A DNA stretch of 64,000 nt. Source: JAXLXE01 sp046328115. GTDB taxonomy: Bacteria > Chloroflexota > UBA6077 > JACCZL01. The stretch is from assembly GCA_046328115.1 (NCBI GenBank), contig JAXLXE010000003.1, positions 310,001 to 374,000 of the forward strand. Reading direction: 5' to 3'. The position numbers and the translations under genes are program-made. Below the pieces are notes generated by a model. The model saw only the letters and a list, made by a program, of their open reading frames with translations. It made no database searches and had not been told where the DNA came from. Positions 26,570 through 35,008 of this stretch are shown here, piece after piece. Numbering within the stretch: position 1 is the first letter of the stretch; every line of letters begins with the position of its first letter.

Positions 26570-26887
26570 TCAGCCAGTTCCACCCGGATCGAGCCGTGAC
26601 CGGATGAACTCGATCAGCGCCGCCAGCGCTGGGTGCTCAACCGGGTCCGCCACCCGGATCGAATGTCTTCGCCGCCCCACCTGCACGGTCAGTTGATACA
26701 CGCGCGCATCGGGGGCCAACCGCTCGCGTACCTGCGACACAAGTCCCGGCAGGTCCGCCGCGGCCACCAGGCGCTCCAGCTCCACCGCGTCAGCGGTGGA
26801 GAGCCTGGCGCTGTCCAGTAGCCGCGGCGCTGCCAGCCCCGGCAGATATGCGAGACCCGTGCTCGGCATGCTCAGCTCAATGCGCAC
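26570..26887 (-). CDS. Emfourin-family metalloprotease inhibitor
   Basis: Small protein of 105 residues resembling emfourin, the proteinaceous inhibitor of protealysin. The pattern is MRIELSMPSTGLAY, ADAVELERLVAAADLPGL, then ARVYQLTVQVGRRRHSIRV and a terminal helix LAALIEFIRSRL, as in the family. It is encoded 35 bases downstream of the M4 protease gene on the same strand, the arrangement known for protealysin and emfourin operons, where the inhibitor restrains the enzyme until export or lysis. Confidence 0.82.
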   Translation of the reverse strand: MRIELSMPSTGLAYLPGLAAPRLLDSARLSTADAVELERLVAAADLPGLVSQVRERLAPDARVYQLTVQVGRRRHSIRVADPVEHPALAALIEFIRSRLDPGGTG

Positions 26888-26922
26888 CGAACCTCCCCAG
26901 ACCTCCAGGCTACGCGCACAGC

Positions 26923-28008
26923 CTACACCACCGTGATCCCAACGTCTCCCCAGGACTTGATCACCGTCTTCGCCTCCGTACTCGTGGCGCCGTAGAGCGC
27001 TCGGGCGTTGGCCACGGTGCGACGGGCAAAGCTGGCGAAGCCGGTGTTCGGACGGATCCGTGAGTCACGCAGCGTCTCGTACCAGATTCGTCCGGCTTTG
27101 TCCCACGAGTACCCACCGAGTCTTGTGGCCACCAGGTAGAACGCGTGGTTTGGGATGCCAGAGTTGATGTGGACCCCGCCCTCATCCTGGAACGTCTTCA
27201 CGTAGTCCTTCATGTGCGCCGGCTGCGGGTCCTTGCCCAGCACGGGATCGTTGAACGCCGTGCCCGGCGCTTTCATGGAGCGCAGGGCCTGCCCCTTCAA
27301 CTTGGTCCCCGCGAACAGCTCAGCACCAATCAGCCAGGTGGCCGCTGCCGTGTTCTGCTGCGCTTTCCACTGGGCGATCATCACGCCGAACACGTCAGAC
27401 ATGGACTCGTTCAGCGCGCCCGACTGGTAAGCGTAGATCAGGTGCGCCTCATCCTCCGTCACCCCGTGCGTCAGCTCGTGACCAATCACGTCCAGCGACG
27501 CCGTGAAGCGGTTGAAGATGTGTCCATCGCCAAACACCATCTCCTGGCCATCCCAGAAGGCGTTGTCGTAGCCCTGGCCAAAGTGCACCACCGCGTCCAG
27601 CGGCATCCCCTCATCGTCGATCGAGTTCCGCTCGAACACGTCCTGGTAGAAGTCGAACGTCGCCCCCAGCCCGTCGTATGCCTCGTTCGCGGCCGGATCA
27701 GCCACCGCCGGACCGCCCTCGGAGCGCACGATCGTCCCAGGCAGTGATTGCGAGTGGTGCGCATCGTAGATGGTCCGGCGGACCTTCACCTCCAGCAGCC
27801 CCGGACGGGCTCGCCGCCCCACCGACTGCGCCGGGCGCGGCGGCTGCGCCATGCGGAAAGCACGAAACGTCTGATCGGCTGCCAGCGTCTGCAGCGCGGC
27901 CGCGCGCTGCGCCGCGTTGCCATGCTCGGCGATCGAATGGTGAATGTACGGCGGGACTATGCAAAACGCCGCGTTGTGGCGGCCGTGACGGCAGGTCGGT
28001 CGTGCCAT
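26923..28008 (-). CDS. Protealysin-like M4 metalloprotease
   Basis: Thermolysin-family zinc endopeptidase of 361 residues. The N-terminal propeptide is short and contains IVPPYIHHSIAEHG, the equivalent of the PPYI motif of protealysins. The zinc motif is GHELTHGVTEDE near 185, third ligand and partner in GALNESMSDVFGV near 208, and the proton-donor His region in HINSGIPNHAFYLVA. No Sec signal is visible, which is normal for protealysins that leave the cell by other routes. Its inhibitor is encoded just downstream. A perfect CRP-type palindrome lies 173 bases upstream. Confidence 0.93.
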   Translation of the reverse strand: MARPTCRHGRHNAAFCIVPPYIHHSIAEHGNAAQRAAALQTLAADQTFRAFRMAQPPRPAQSVGRRARPGLLEVKVRRTIYDAHHSQSLPGTIVRSEGGPAVADPAANEAYDGLGATFDFYQDVFERNSIDDEGMPLDAVVHFGQGYDNAFWDGQEMVFGDGHIFNRFTASLDVIGHELTHGVTEDEAHLIYAYQSGALNESMSDVFGVMIAQWKAQQNTAAATWLIGAELFAGTKLKGQALRSMKAPGTAFNDPVLGKDPQPAHMKDYVKTFQDEGGVHINSGIPNHAFYLVATRLGGYSWDKAGRIWYETLRDSRIRPNTGFASFARRTVANARALYGATSTEAKTVIKSWGDVGITVV

Positions 28009-28180
28009 GATCCCTCACCCCACATCGTCCACACGGGTGGACACTCGTCCGCGCGACCGACCGGACCACTGACGAGGCGCTACCTCCAACCCCGCCTACC
28101 GCGATTGTCCGCCCAATCCTCGCGCCAGGGCCACAAACGGATCCTGTGGGTCCACTCTACGCAAGTGAGACCGCCGTGTC

Positions 28181-28196
28181 TGTGATCTGCGTCACA
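28181..28196. promoter_or_regulatory. CRP/FNR-type palindrome upstream of the M4 protease
   Basis: TGTGATCTGCGTCACA is a perfect TGTGA-N6-TCACA inverted repeat, the consensus of CRP-family regulators, located 173 bases before the protease start in a 247-base intergenic region. The flanking bases (CCG before TCTGTGA, GCGTCACA after) are shared with a second such site at 42228-42243. Confidence 0.6.
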
Positions 28197-28255
28197 TCTG
28201 GAAAGCCAACCTCACCACTCCATCCGCAAGGCGGGGGCGCGCCGCACCCAACAGC

Positions 28256-28909
28256 TCAGCCCGCGGCCCACTGCTTCTTCAGGCCGTGCTCAATGGCGTA
28301 CGCCGCGGCGGCCGCGCGCGTGCGCACGCCGATCCGGCCGAAGATCTCGGACGCATAGTTCCGCACCGTCTTGCGGGACAGGCACAGCCGATCCGCTATC
28401 TCCTGGTTCGTCAGGCCGTCCGCCAGGCAACCCAGGATCGATAGCTGAAGCGGCGAAAGTCCGCTCAGCTCTCCGCCGCGCTCCTGGCGCACGCTGGATC
28501 GCATGAGTTCGCGCGCGGTCCGCCAGCGGCCGACGCCCTCACCAGACTCCGAGCTCGTCGCCGCGGCCAGACCATCCAGCAGCGCAGCCGGCCGCGCCTT
28601 CTTGGTCAGAAACCCAACGGCACCGGCCGCCGAGGCGGCATCCACTAGACCCTCATCAAGCTGGCCCGTCAGGATGACCACCCGAGTATCGGGCAGCGCC
28701 TTGGTGATCGCCGCGGTCGCTTCGAGGCCGCTGCGGCCGGGCAGTTGGATGTCCATCACCACCAGGTCAGGCTTGTGGGCCAGTGCCTCCATCACCGCCT
28801 GATCGGCCGTGCCCACATCCGCTACTACCTCGTAGCCCGCACCCTCCTCTAGCAGCGCCCGCAGCCCCACCCGCACGATCTCGTGGTCATCCGCCAGCAA
28901 TACTCGCAC
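28256..28909 (-). CDS. NarL/FixJ-family response regulator
   Basis: Two-component response regulator of 217 residues. The receiver domain shows ADDHEIVRVGL with the acidic pair, phospho-accepting Asp in LVVMDIQLPGRSGLEA near 54, Thr in VVILTGQ and Lys in GFLTKKARP near 105. A LuxR-type helix-turn-helix follows (ILGCLADGLTNQEIADRLCLSRKTVRNYASEIFGRIGVRTRA). No partner kinase is adjacent on this strand. Start is GTG 28909. The small SHOCT protein gene lies 39 bases upstream in the same direction and may be cotranscribed. Confidence 0.93.
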   Translation of the reverse strand: MRVLLADDHEIVRVGLRALLEEGAGYEVVADVGTADQAVMEALAHKPDLVVMDIQLPGRSGLEATAAITKALPDTRVVILTGQLDEGLVDAASAAGAVGFLTKKARPAALLDGLAAATSSESGEGVGRWRTARELMRSSVRQERGGELSGLSPLQLSILGCLADGLTNQEIADRLCLSRKTVRNYASEIFGRIGVRTRAAAAAYAIEHGLKKQWAAG

Positions 28910-28948
28910 GCGTTCACCCCTCCAACTGCCCGTTGTTCCTTGTCGGTA

Positions 28949-29341
28949 CTATCGCTCGATCTCCTGCCGCATCCGCTCATACGTGACCTGGTCCACCTCG
29001 CCTGCCGCGTACCGACGCTTCAGCACGTCCAGCGCCGAGTCCGCCCGAGCGCGCGCGCCGCGCATCGGCACGATCACCGTCCGCACGAACAGCACGACGC
29101 CCGCGACGATGAACCCCCAGAACGCCAGCCGCGCCAGCACCCCCAGTCCAAACCCGAGTCCCCACCGCCAGTGCTCCAGATCTGGCACGGCCCCCGGCTG
29201 CCCCGGGAATCCCCGATGCCCCCACATCCCAACCATCGCGCCCGGCCCACCTAACAGCAGTCCAGCCACCAGTGGTGCCGCCACGGCGATGAACAGCAAC
29301 GCCATCAACGTCCAGATCAGCGGTCGATAACTGCCTACCAT
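28949..29341 (-). CDS. Small membrane protein with SHOCT domain
   Basis: Protein of 130 residues with two transmembrane helices (LIWTLMALLFIAVAAPLVAG near 8-30 and LARLAFWGFIVAGVVLFVRTV near 70-90) separated by a Gly/Trp-rich loop, and a C-terminal SHOCT motif LDVLKRRYAAGEVDQVTYERM. SHOCT segments occur at the ends of many small membrane proteins and are thought to mediate oligomerisation. Function is unknown; position next to a response regulator suggests an envelope-related role. Confidence 0.8.
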   Translation of the reverse strand: MVGSYRPLIWTLMALLFIAVAAPLVAGLLLGGPGAMVGMWGHRGFPGQPGAVPDLEHWRWGLGFGLGVLARLAFWGFIVAGVVLFVRTVIVPMRGARARADSALDVLKRRYAAGEVDQVTYERMRQEIER

Positions 29342-29522
29342 CCAGAGACCTCCTTCAAGACTGGCCCTTGAGCGAGCTTGACGCTAAGCACCGATCGGCT
29401 GACGCACGTCGCGCGCTGCCACTGACGAGGGCGTGACACCGAACATACATTGAGCAAGACCGGTCACCATCAACCGTATCCGCGCCGCGTTACAGCAAAG
29501 GTCTATGAGCGTGACCCCAGGG

Positions 29523-30212
29523 TCACGCCGTCTTCACCAGGCCGTACCCTATTCCCCGCTCCGTCTCGATGTGGTAGCCAGACTCCGGCCGCTCGATCTT
29601 CGCTCGCAGCCGGTGAACGATTCCCTTCAAATGGTCTGTCGTTCGGCCAAACTCGTCACCCCAGATCCGCTGCAGTAGTGCCTCGTGCGGCATGACCTTC
29701 CCCAGGTTTCGCACCAGGTGATACAGCAGCTTGAACTCCACCGGCGTCAGTCGCACCGGCTTCCCATCCAGTGTCACCTGGCGGCTGCCGAAGTTGATGG
29801 CCAGCCCACCAAACTCAAAGTCAGGAATCGCCCGCGCTGGCGGAGCCATGTCCGCCCGCCGCAACACCGCCTTGGCCCTCGCCAGCAGCGCCAGGTGGCC
29901 AAATGGCTTCACCACGTAGTCGTCCGCGCCTAGCTCCAGCCCCCGCACCTGGTCCGTCTCGTCGCCCAGCGCCGTCATGATGATGATCGGCACGTCTGAC
30001 ACCTGGCGGATCTTCTTCACCACCTCCAGGCCCGTCATCCGCGGCATCCGTACGTCCAGCACCACGATGTCCGGATCGGACTCAAAGAACAGGTTCAGCC
30101 CCTCCTCACCGTCCGCCGCCGTCAGGACCTCCGCATCCTGCCACTGGAATTGGAAGCCAACGGTCACCGCGTCGCGGATCTGGGGGTCATCATCGATGAC
30201 CAGAATCTTCAT
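29523..30212 (-). CDS. OmpR-family response regulator
   Basis: DNA-binding response regulator of 229 residues. The receiver begins MKILVIDDDPQIRDAV, phospho-Asp is in IVVLDVRMPRMTGLE near 53 and Lys in DDYVVKPFGHLALLA near 104. The winged-helix output domain has VRLTPVEFKLLYHLVRNLGKVMPHEALLQRIWG and ETERGIGYGLV. ATG 30212 behind GGGAGGAG is chosen over an upstream in-frame start. It is divergent from the histidine kinase gene across 261 bases, so the two may form a divergently encoded pair. Confidence 0.94.
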   Translation of the reverse strand: MKILVIDDDPQIRDAVTVGFQFQWQDAEVLTAADGEEGLNLFFESDPDIVVLDVRMPRMTGLEVVKKIRQVSDVPIIIMTALGDETDQVRGLELGADDYVVKPFGHLALLARAKAVLRRADMAPPARAIPDFEFGGLAINFGSRQVTLDGKPVRLTPVEFKLLYHLVRNLGKVMPHEALLQRIWGDEFGRTTDHLKGIVHRLRAKIERPESGYHIETERGIGYGLVKTA

Positions 30213-30473
30213 CGCTGACAGCTCCTCCCGCCCCCACCCCCGTCGACCTGGCCAACATCCCAAGCGTAAGACCCGCTGCCGCCCAAAACACGGGGCAAAC
30301 GTCTCCAAGCAGCCGGGAACGCCGTGGGACGCGGGGGCCGGACCGGGCCCGCCAGGGCATGTTGGCGACGCGAACCAATGCCTGTGGCAGAATTCAAGTC
30401 CTGCCGCGTGGACATGTCGGGGGGCGCGCCAGCGATGTCAGCGGAGCCGCGCAGGCCAGGCGAGGACCGGAAC

Positions 30474-32393
30474 ATGGCAGCCGATAGCCGTCCTGACGAC
30501 GGCACCCAGCCACCCGCGTCGCGCTTCCGGCTCCTACTCGAACATTCCCCAGAAGCCGTGGTCATCGTGGACTCGGCAGGCACCATCGTGGCCGTGAACA
30601 GGCTCGCCGCGGCGCTCTTTGGCTACCGGCACGCCGCGCTCCTTGGCCTGCCCGTCGAGACGCTCGTTCCAGAGCAGGCGAGGGTCGCCCACGCCGCGAT
30701 TCGGAAGAACGCCCCGGGGCATGCGACGGCACGCCCGCTCGCCAGTGGACTGCGGCTGGTCGGACGTCGCGCCGACGGCAGCGAGTTCCCGGCCGAGATC
30801 GCGCTCAGCCAGGCGCCGCTCGATCGCGACTACCTGGTCATCGCCACGGTCCGCGACCTCACCACCATCCGCGATGTCGAGGTCGCCAGGGACAACGCCC
30901 TTCGCGCCCTGAAGGCCAGCGAGGCAGCCTTCCGACGACTGGCCGAGAACTCTCCCGACATCATCGCCGCCCGACAAATCTTCCCGGAAGAGCGTCTCAC
31001 GTACGTAAGCTCCGCGGTGCACCGAATACTTGGCTACCAGCCAGAGGAGCTCATCAGCAACCCACGAAAGATCATCGAAATCATCGAGGGGCAAGATCGC
31101 GCCTTGCTCCCGACCACCGATCATGACGACTCAACCTACACCGTGCGATTCCGCCACGCGGACGGCCATCGAGTCTGGCTCGAATGCCACCGCCACCTGA
31201 TCCGTGACGAACACGGGCGCGCCGTCGCGGCGGAGACCATCGCGCGAGACGTAACCGACCGACGTGCCGCGGAGGAGCGCCGCGCGCGCGTCTTCGATCG
31301 CGAGCACGAGGCGCGCGTCGTGGCGGAGGAGTCGCGCTCCTGGTACCGGGCCCTCTTCGAGCGCGCGGCCGATCCCATGCTGGTGGCCGACGCCGGCCAC
31401 GCCATTATCGAGGTGAACCAGGCCGCGTGCGACGCGCTCGGATACTCGCCAGATGAGCTGATCGGGCACGACGTGTGGATGATCACCACGACCCACGGAG
31501 ATGCTCGAGCTGGCCAGGAGGCGGAGTTCGCCCAGCGCGGCAGCATCCGCCGCGAGGCCGTCTGGAGACGAAAGGACGGCTCCACGTTCCCGGTGGACGT
31601 GTGCGTCCAGAGCATCCAGATCGCGGACGGCGCCCTCACCCACATCGCCGGTAGGGATATCTCAGAGCGACGAGCCGTGGAGAAGCTCCAGCAAGACTTC
31701 CTTGCCCTGGTCAGCCACGAGCTCATGAACCCGGTCACCGGCATCGGTCTCCACGCCGAGCTCCTCGAGATGCGCAAGACCTACCGTCCGGAGAGCGTCC
31801 ATGCCATCGCCGCCTCCGCCCGCCAGCTCGAGCGGCTGGTCGGAGACCTGCTGAACGTAGCCCGCATCGAGAGCGGCCGCCTCAGCTACCGCCCGCGGCT
31901 AGTGGATCTCATGGACACGGTCACCACGTGCGTGGAGCTCGCGAGGGTCACCGCCACGGACCACGACCTCCGCGTCTCGGGCCCCAAGAATCCGATCGTC
32001 GGATGGTGGGACCGAGAGCGCATCGAGGAGGTACTCAACAATCTGATCTCCAACGCCATCAAGTACTCTCCAGCTGGAACCGCCATCGACGTGGTCGTGG
32101 AAGGAGATGAGTCCCTGGCAAATGTGGCCGTCGTGGATCGCGGCCACGGGATCCCGGCGGACATCTTGCCGCAGATCTTCAACCGTTTCTATCGCAACCC
32201 CAGCGACGAGCAATCGGTTCGTGGCCTCGGCCTCGGACTGTACGTCACTCGTGCCATTGTCCGAGCCCACGGCGGCGAGATCACCGCTGAGTCAGAGCTG
32301 GGGAAGGGCACCACTATCCGCTTCACCCTGCCCTTCCACCACCTCCCGGAGCCAGGGCTCCCTACCCAGCGGGCGGGGGAGAGCGGGGGGTGA
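30474..32393 (+). CDS. Soluble histidine kinase with three PAS domains
   Basis: Sensor kinase of about 639 residues (ATG 30474 behind GGCGAGG; the frame is open back to 30324). There is no membrane segment, so sensing is cytosolic. Three PAS domains follow one another: FRLLLEHSPEAVVIVDSAG, FRRLAENSPDIIAARQIFP and YRALFERAADPMLVADAGH. Then HisKA with the phospho-His in FLALVSHELMNPVTG, and HATPase_c with N-box VLNNLISNAIKYS, G1 VVDRGHGIPADI and G2 RGLGLGLYVTRAI. Probable partner is the divergent OmpR-type regulator. The ligand (redox, oxygen or small molecule) cannot be read from sequence. Confidence 0.93.
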   Translation: MAADSRPDDGTQPPASRFRLLLEHSPEAVVIVDSAGTIVAVNRLAAALFGYRHAALLGLPVETLVPEQARVAHAAIRKNAPGHATARPLASGLRLVGRRADGSEFPAEIALSQAPLDRDYLVIATVRDLTTIRDVEVARDNALRALKASEAAFRRLAENSPDIIAARQIFPEERLTYVSSAVHRILGYQPEELISNPRKIIEIIEGQDRALLPTTDHDDSTYTVRFRHADGHRVWLECHRHLIRDEHGRAVAAETIARDVTDRRAAEERRARVFDREHEARVVAEESRSWYRALFERAADPMLVADAGHAIIEVNQAACDALGYSPDELIGHDVWMITTTHGDARAGQEAEFAQRGSIRREAVWRRKDGSTFPVDVCVQSIQIADGALTHIAGRDISERRAVEKLQQDFLALVSHELMNPVTGIGLHAELLEMRKTYRPESVHAIAASARQLERLVGDLLNVARIESGRLSYRPRLVDLMDTVTTCVELARVTATDHDLRVSGPKNPIVGWWDRERIEEVLNNLISNAIKYSPAGTAIDVVVEGDESLANVAVVDRGHGIPADILPQIFNRFYRNPSDEQSVRGLGLGLYVTRAIVRAHGGEITAESELGKGTTIRFTLPFHHLPEPGLPTQRAGESGG

Positions 32394-32419
32394 GGGCGCG
32401 TGTCAGCGCACACGCGCCC
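32394..32419. terminator. Hairpin between kinase and DUF3500 genes
   Basis: A perfect 10-bp stem GGGCGCGTGT / ACACGCGCCC with loop CAGCGC sits directly after the kinase stop and before the convergent DUF3500 stop. There is no U-tract, but position and symmetry fit a bidirectional terminator. Confidence 0.6.
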
Positions 32420-32433
32420 GTTCGCAAAGACGA

Positions 32434-33666
32434 TCACGCCCGCGCCACGTGCCTCCCGTTCACATGCTCGAATCGAGCGTGGTGCTGTCGCAAGTAGTCC
32501 ATACCGTAGTCGTTCCCGTTTGGCGCTCGGACCACGCTGTGAATGTGATTCCGCGTTGGCTCGTTGATGTCAAACGCGATCCCCGGCTGGTGATCGAACT
32601 CGATCAGGATGACCGGGCTGTGGATCCGGTAGTAGAACACGTCCTCCGGCCCGGTACCGCCCATCCACAGGAACCGCGCTTCGTCCAGGTGCCGCCGCAC
32701 GGATTCCAGCCATAACTCGGCGTGACCATCCCGTAGGCGCCCCGTGTACAGCGCGGCCAACCGGAGAAGCTGCTCCCGCTGGCCGGCCGTCAGCTCGGCC
32801 GCCCGCACCCCCTCGTACGGAATCACCGCGTTGTCTCGGAACGCGGACGTCTGCACCCGACCGTCCGCCCCGATGCCACGCTCCGGTGGCAGCACCGTAG
32901 ACAGGATCGAGTCGTACAGGATCGCCTTGCTCCGTTGTTCGGCGCTCAGTGAGTTGACCAGCTCCAGCCCGTCGCTCTGCTCCTGCTGGAGCACGCTCAC
33001 GCCCTGGTAGATGCCCGTATGGGCAGTCACCGGCTCAGAGCCGAGAAACGTCGGCGTGATCGTCACCTGGTCGCCCACCACCACGCAGTTCACGATCAAG
33101 TGGTGTCCATCGATCTGCCAACCCCACGGCTCATCCGCGGACGGTCGGCCAAACACGCTCACGAAGTACACCCACTCCCCGTACTCCGTCCAGCTACCCG
33201 TCAGCTCGCCAATGGTGTGGTTCAGCCGCATGATGTCCCGCGCCGTGTTGAACCCGCCTGCGCTCAGCGTGGCCTGCAGCAGCCGCAGGGCCGCCTCCCG
33301 CTGTTGCTCGGACAGGCCCTCCAGCATCACCCCGTGCCGCATCAGGAACGGGTGGATGTTCCACCAGCGCCGCCATGCATCGGACGCCATCGGAAACGAC
33401 GCTTGCTCCCGTTGGGCCGGGCGCAGCGCCTCTAGAAACTCCAGAGCCGCCCGCCGGATCGACTCGGTCGAGATCCCCGTAGCCTGCAGCGGGTACAGGT
33501 CTGGCACCAGCGTGCCGTCCGTCGTGATCCCCTTGAATGCTTCTGCCACCCGCCGCTCGTTGGTCTCGCGCATCGCGACAAAGCGCTCACCAACGTCCGC
33601 CGCCAGCGCCCTCGCGGAAACCGGCGTCCTCTGGCGCATCCCCAGCCCGAAGTATGGAGCGATCAT
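32434..33666 (-). CDS. DUF3500 domain protein
   Basis: Protein of 410 residues matching DUF3500 throughout: SWTEYGEWVYFVSVFGRPSADEPWGWQIDGHHLIVNCVVV, TPTFLGSEPVTAHTGIYQG and PVILIEFDHQPGIAFDINEPTRNHIHSVVR are the family landmarks. The His-rich patches (DGHHL, FDHQPG, RNHIHS) suggest metal binding, and relatives have been discussed as heme- or metal-dependent enzymes, but no activity is established. ATG 33666 has a strong GGAGG; the frame continues 14 codons upstream. No signal peptide. Confidence 0.85.
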   Translation of the reverse strand: MIAPYFGLGMRQRTPVSARALAADVGERFVAMRETNERRVAEAFKGITTDGTLVPDLYPLQATGISTESIRRAALEFLEALRPAQREQASFPMASDAWRRWWNIHPFLMRHGVMLEGLSEQQREAALRLLQATLSAGGFNTARDIMRLNHTIGELTGSWTEYGEWVYFVSVFGRPSADEPWGWQIDGHHLIVNCVVVGDQVTITPTFLGSEPVTAHTGIYQGVSVLQQEQSDGLELVNSLSAEQRSKAILYDSILSTVLPPERGIGADGRVQTSAFRDNAVIPYEGVRAAELTAGQREQLLRLAALYTGRLRDGHAELWLESVRRHLDEARFLWMGGTGPEDVFYYRIHSPVILIEFDHQPGIAFDINEPTRNHIHSVVRAPNGNDYGMDYLRQHHARFEHVNGRHVARA

Positions 33667-33923
33667 CGGCGACCTCCTTGGTCTCACAGTGTCCGCCGGC
33701 GCAGCCAATCAGCGCCACCCTCGGTCGACGTATCGGGGCGCCGACGAAGTTGCACGCTGCGTTCACCGTCCGCCACGCGCCGTGAACCCCGGGCGTGGTT
33801 CCATTCGGCCAGAGCGGGCTCGTCTCGCGCGACATTGCTCCAGACATGTCCCTCAGAGAAACAGTGTGTAAAGCGGCGTCAGAACATGAACGGTACGGAC
33901 GCGGACGAACCGGAGCGAGGCTG

Positions 33924-34292
33924 ATGGCTCGCGGCACCGGACCGGTCCTGGTGGTGGATGACGATGCGGCGATCAGGTCCGCGATCGTCGCCGGACTGGA
34001 GCACGCCGGCTATCACGTACTCGAGGCGCCGGACGGCCGGGTCGGACTCGAGCAGATCGACCGCGTCATGCCCCGGGCAGTGGTGCTAGATGTCCGCATG
34101 CCGCGGCTCGACGGCGCCGGCTTCGTGCGCGAGCTCCAACGCCGCGGCCTGCGCGACGAAATCGCCGTGCTCATGATCTCCGCCGACCGAGACGGCGACA
34201 CATCCGCCCAGGATGTCGGCGCGGATGTCTATCTGGCCAAGCCGGTCCGTTTAGCCGGCCTTCTCGCGGCCGTGGAGAAGCTCCTGGACTGA
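33924..34292 (+). CDS. Single-domain (CheY-like) response regulator
   Basis: Receiver domain of 122 residues without an output domain. LVVDDDAAIRSAIVAGLEHAGY gives the acidic pair, AVVLDVRMPRLDGAGF the phospho-Asp near 55, LMISADR the Ser/Thr position and DVYLAKPVR the Lys. ATG 33924 follows GGAGCGAGG; the upstream extension to 33795 lacks domain content. No kinase or chemotaxis gene is adjacent, so it may relay signals from the nearby PAS kinase. Confidence 0.88.
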   Translation: MARGTGPVLVVDDDAAIRSAIVAGLEHAGYHVLEAPDGRVGLEQIDRVMPRAVVLDVRMPRLDGAGFVRELQRRGLRDEIAVLMISADRDGDTSAQDVGADVYLAKPVRLAGLLAAVEKLLD

Positions 34293-34463
34293 CCGGTCCG
34301 CCGCGTCGCGGTGCCATCGCGATCCACCTTGCCGGACGTTCCGTCACCTACGAACAACCCAGCTACACCCTCACCGCAACCACCCCACCGTAGCCTTCAA
34401 TCGTGGCCTGTGCACCAGGAGCGCGGGCGACGCACCAACCGCTGATACGCATGGAGGCCAGCT

Positions 34464-34577
34464 ATGGGGTGGCTCTTAGAGCAGGAAGCGCCGGACGGCG
34501 AGACGGTAGTGGAGGTGGAGCCCGGCGACAGCCCCACGATTGAGGGTGGGGCACAGGGATCGGACGAAGACGAGTAG
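34464..34577 (+). CDS. Small acidic protein (37 residues), unrecognised
   Basis: Short frame starting MGWLLEQEAPDGETVVEVEP and ending GAQGSDEDE. About a third of the residues are acidic, with one Trp near the start. A good GGAGG lies ten bases before ATG, and a strong 15-bp hairpin starts three bases after the stop, which together argue for a real, separately terminated gene. It shares no recognisable family and lies between a CheY-like gene and another small hypothetical gene in the same direction. Confidence 0.5.
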   Translation: MGWLLEQEAPDGETVVEVEPGDSPTIEGGAQGSDEDE

Positions 34578-34580
34578 ACC

Positions 34581-34616
34581 CGCGGTCGGTCGCGCGACGG
34601 TGCGCGGCCGACCGCG
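34581..34616 (+). terminator. Strong hairpin after the 37-residue ORF
   Basis: Stem CGCGGTCGGTCGCGC pairs with GCGCGGCCGACCGCG over 15 positions (one G-U pair), loop GACGGT. It starts three bases after TAG of the small ORF and is followed by ATTCGCTT. Likely a terminator on the plus strand. Confidence 0.7.
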
Positions 34617-34664
34617 ATTCGCTTCGTGGCGGTATTGGACCGCCGGGCGAGGAGGGTGAGCAGC

Positions 34665-34952
34665 ATGGCACTACCAGGACTGCGGACGGCACCTGCCGTC
34701 GTCGAGCCGTTGATGCTGCTGGACGAAGAGGGCGCACCCCTGTCAGGCGCTCTCGGCCGAGTCGACCGATCAACCGCCACTATCACGCTCTGGGACGTTG
34801 AGCAGACAGGTACGCTGCTCCAGCGGCAGTTCGATCACGGCAACGAGCGGATCTGGGCCGTGCTGCCCAACCGGCGCGTCTCCGGCGTCTTGGAGACCGG
34901 CTGGACACCGGGCGGTCGCGTTTGGCGACTGATCTGCCGGCCGGCAGACTGA
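34665..34952 (+). CDS. Hypothetical protein (95 residues)
   Basis: Unrecognised protein, predicted all-beta: VVEPLMLLDEEGAPLSGALG, STATITLWDVEQTGTLLQRQF, ERIWAVLPNRRVSGVLETGW and RVWRLICRP alternate as strands. ATG 34665 is preceded by GGAGGGTGAG; the frame opens 13 codons earlier. No signal peptide or metal site. It is followed by a G-rich inverted repeat (CCCGCG/CGCGGG near 34982-34998) before the convergent BON gene. Confidence 0.6.
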   Translation: MALPGLRTAPAVVEPLMLLDEEGAPLSGALGRVDRSTATITLWDVEQTGTLLQRQFDHGNERIWAVLPNRRVSGVLETGWTPGGRVWRLICRPAD

Positions 34953-35008
34953 GCGCGCGCGGCGGCCAACGGGCCCGTCAACCCGCGGGGGGCGCGGGCC
35001 CGCCGTCG

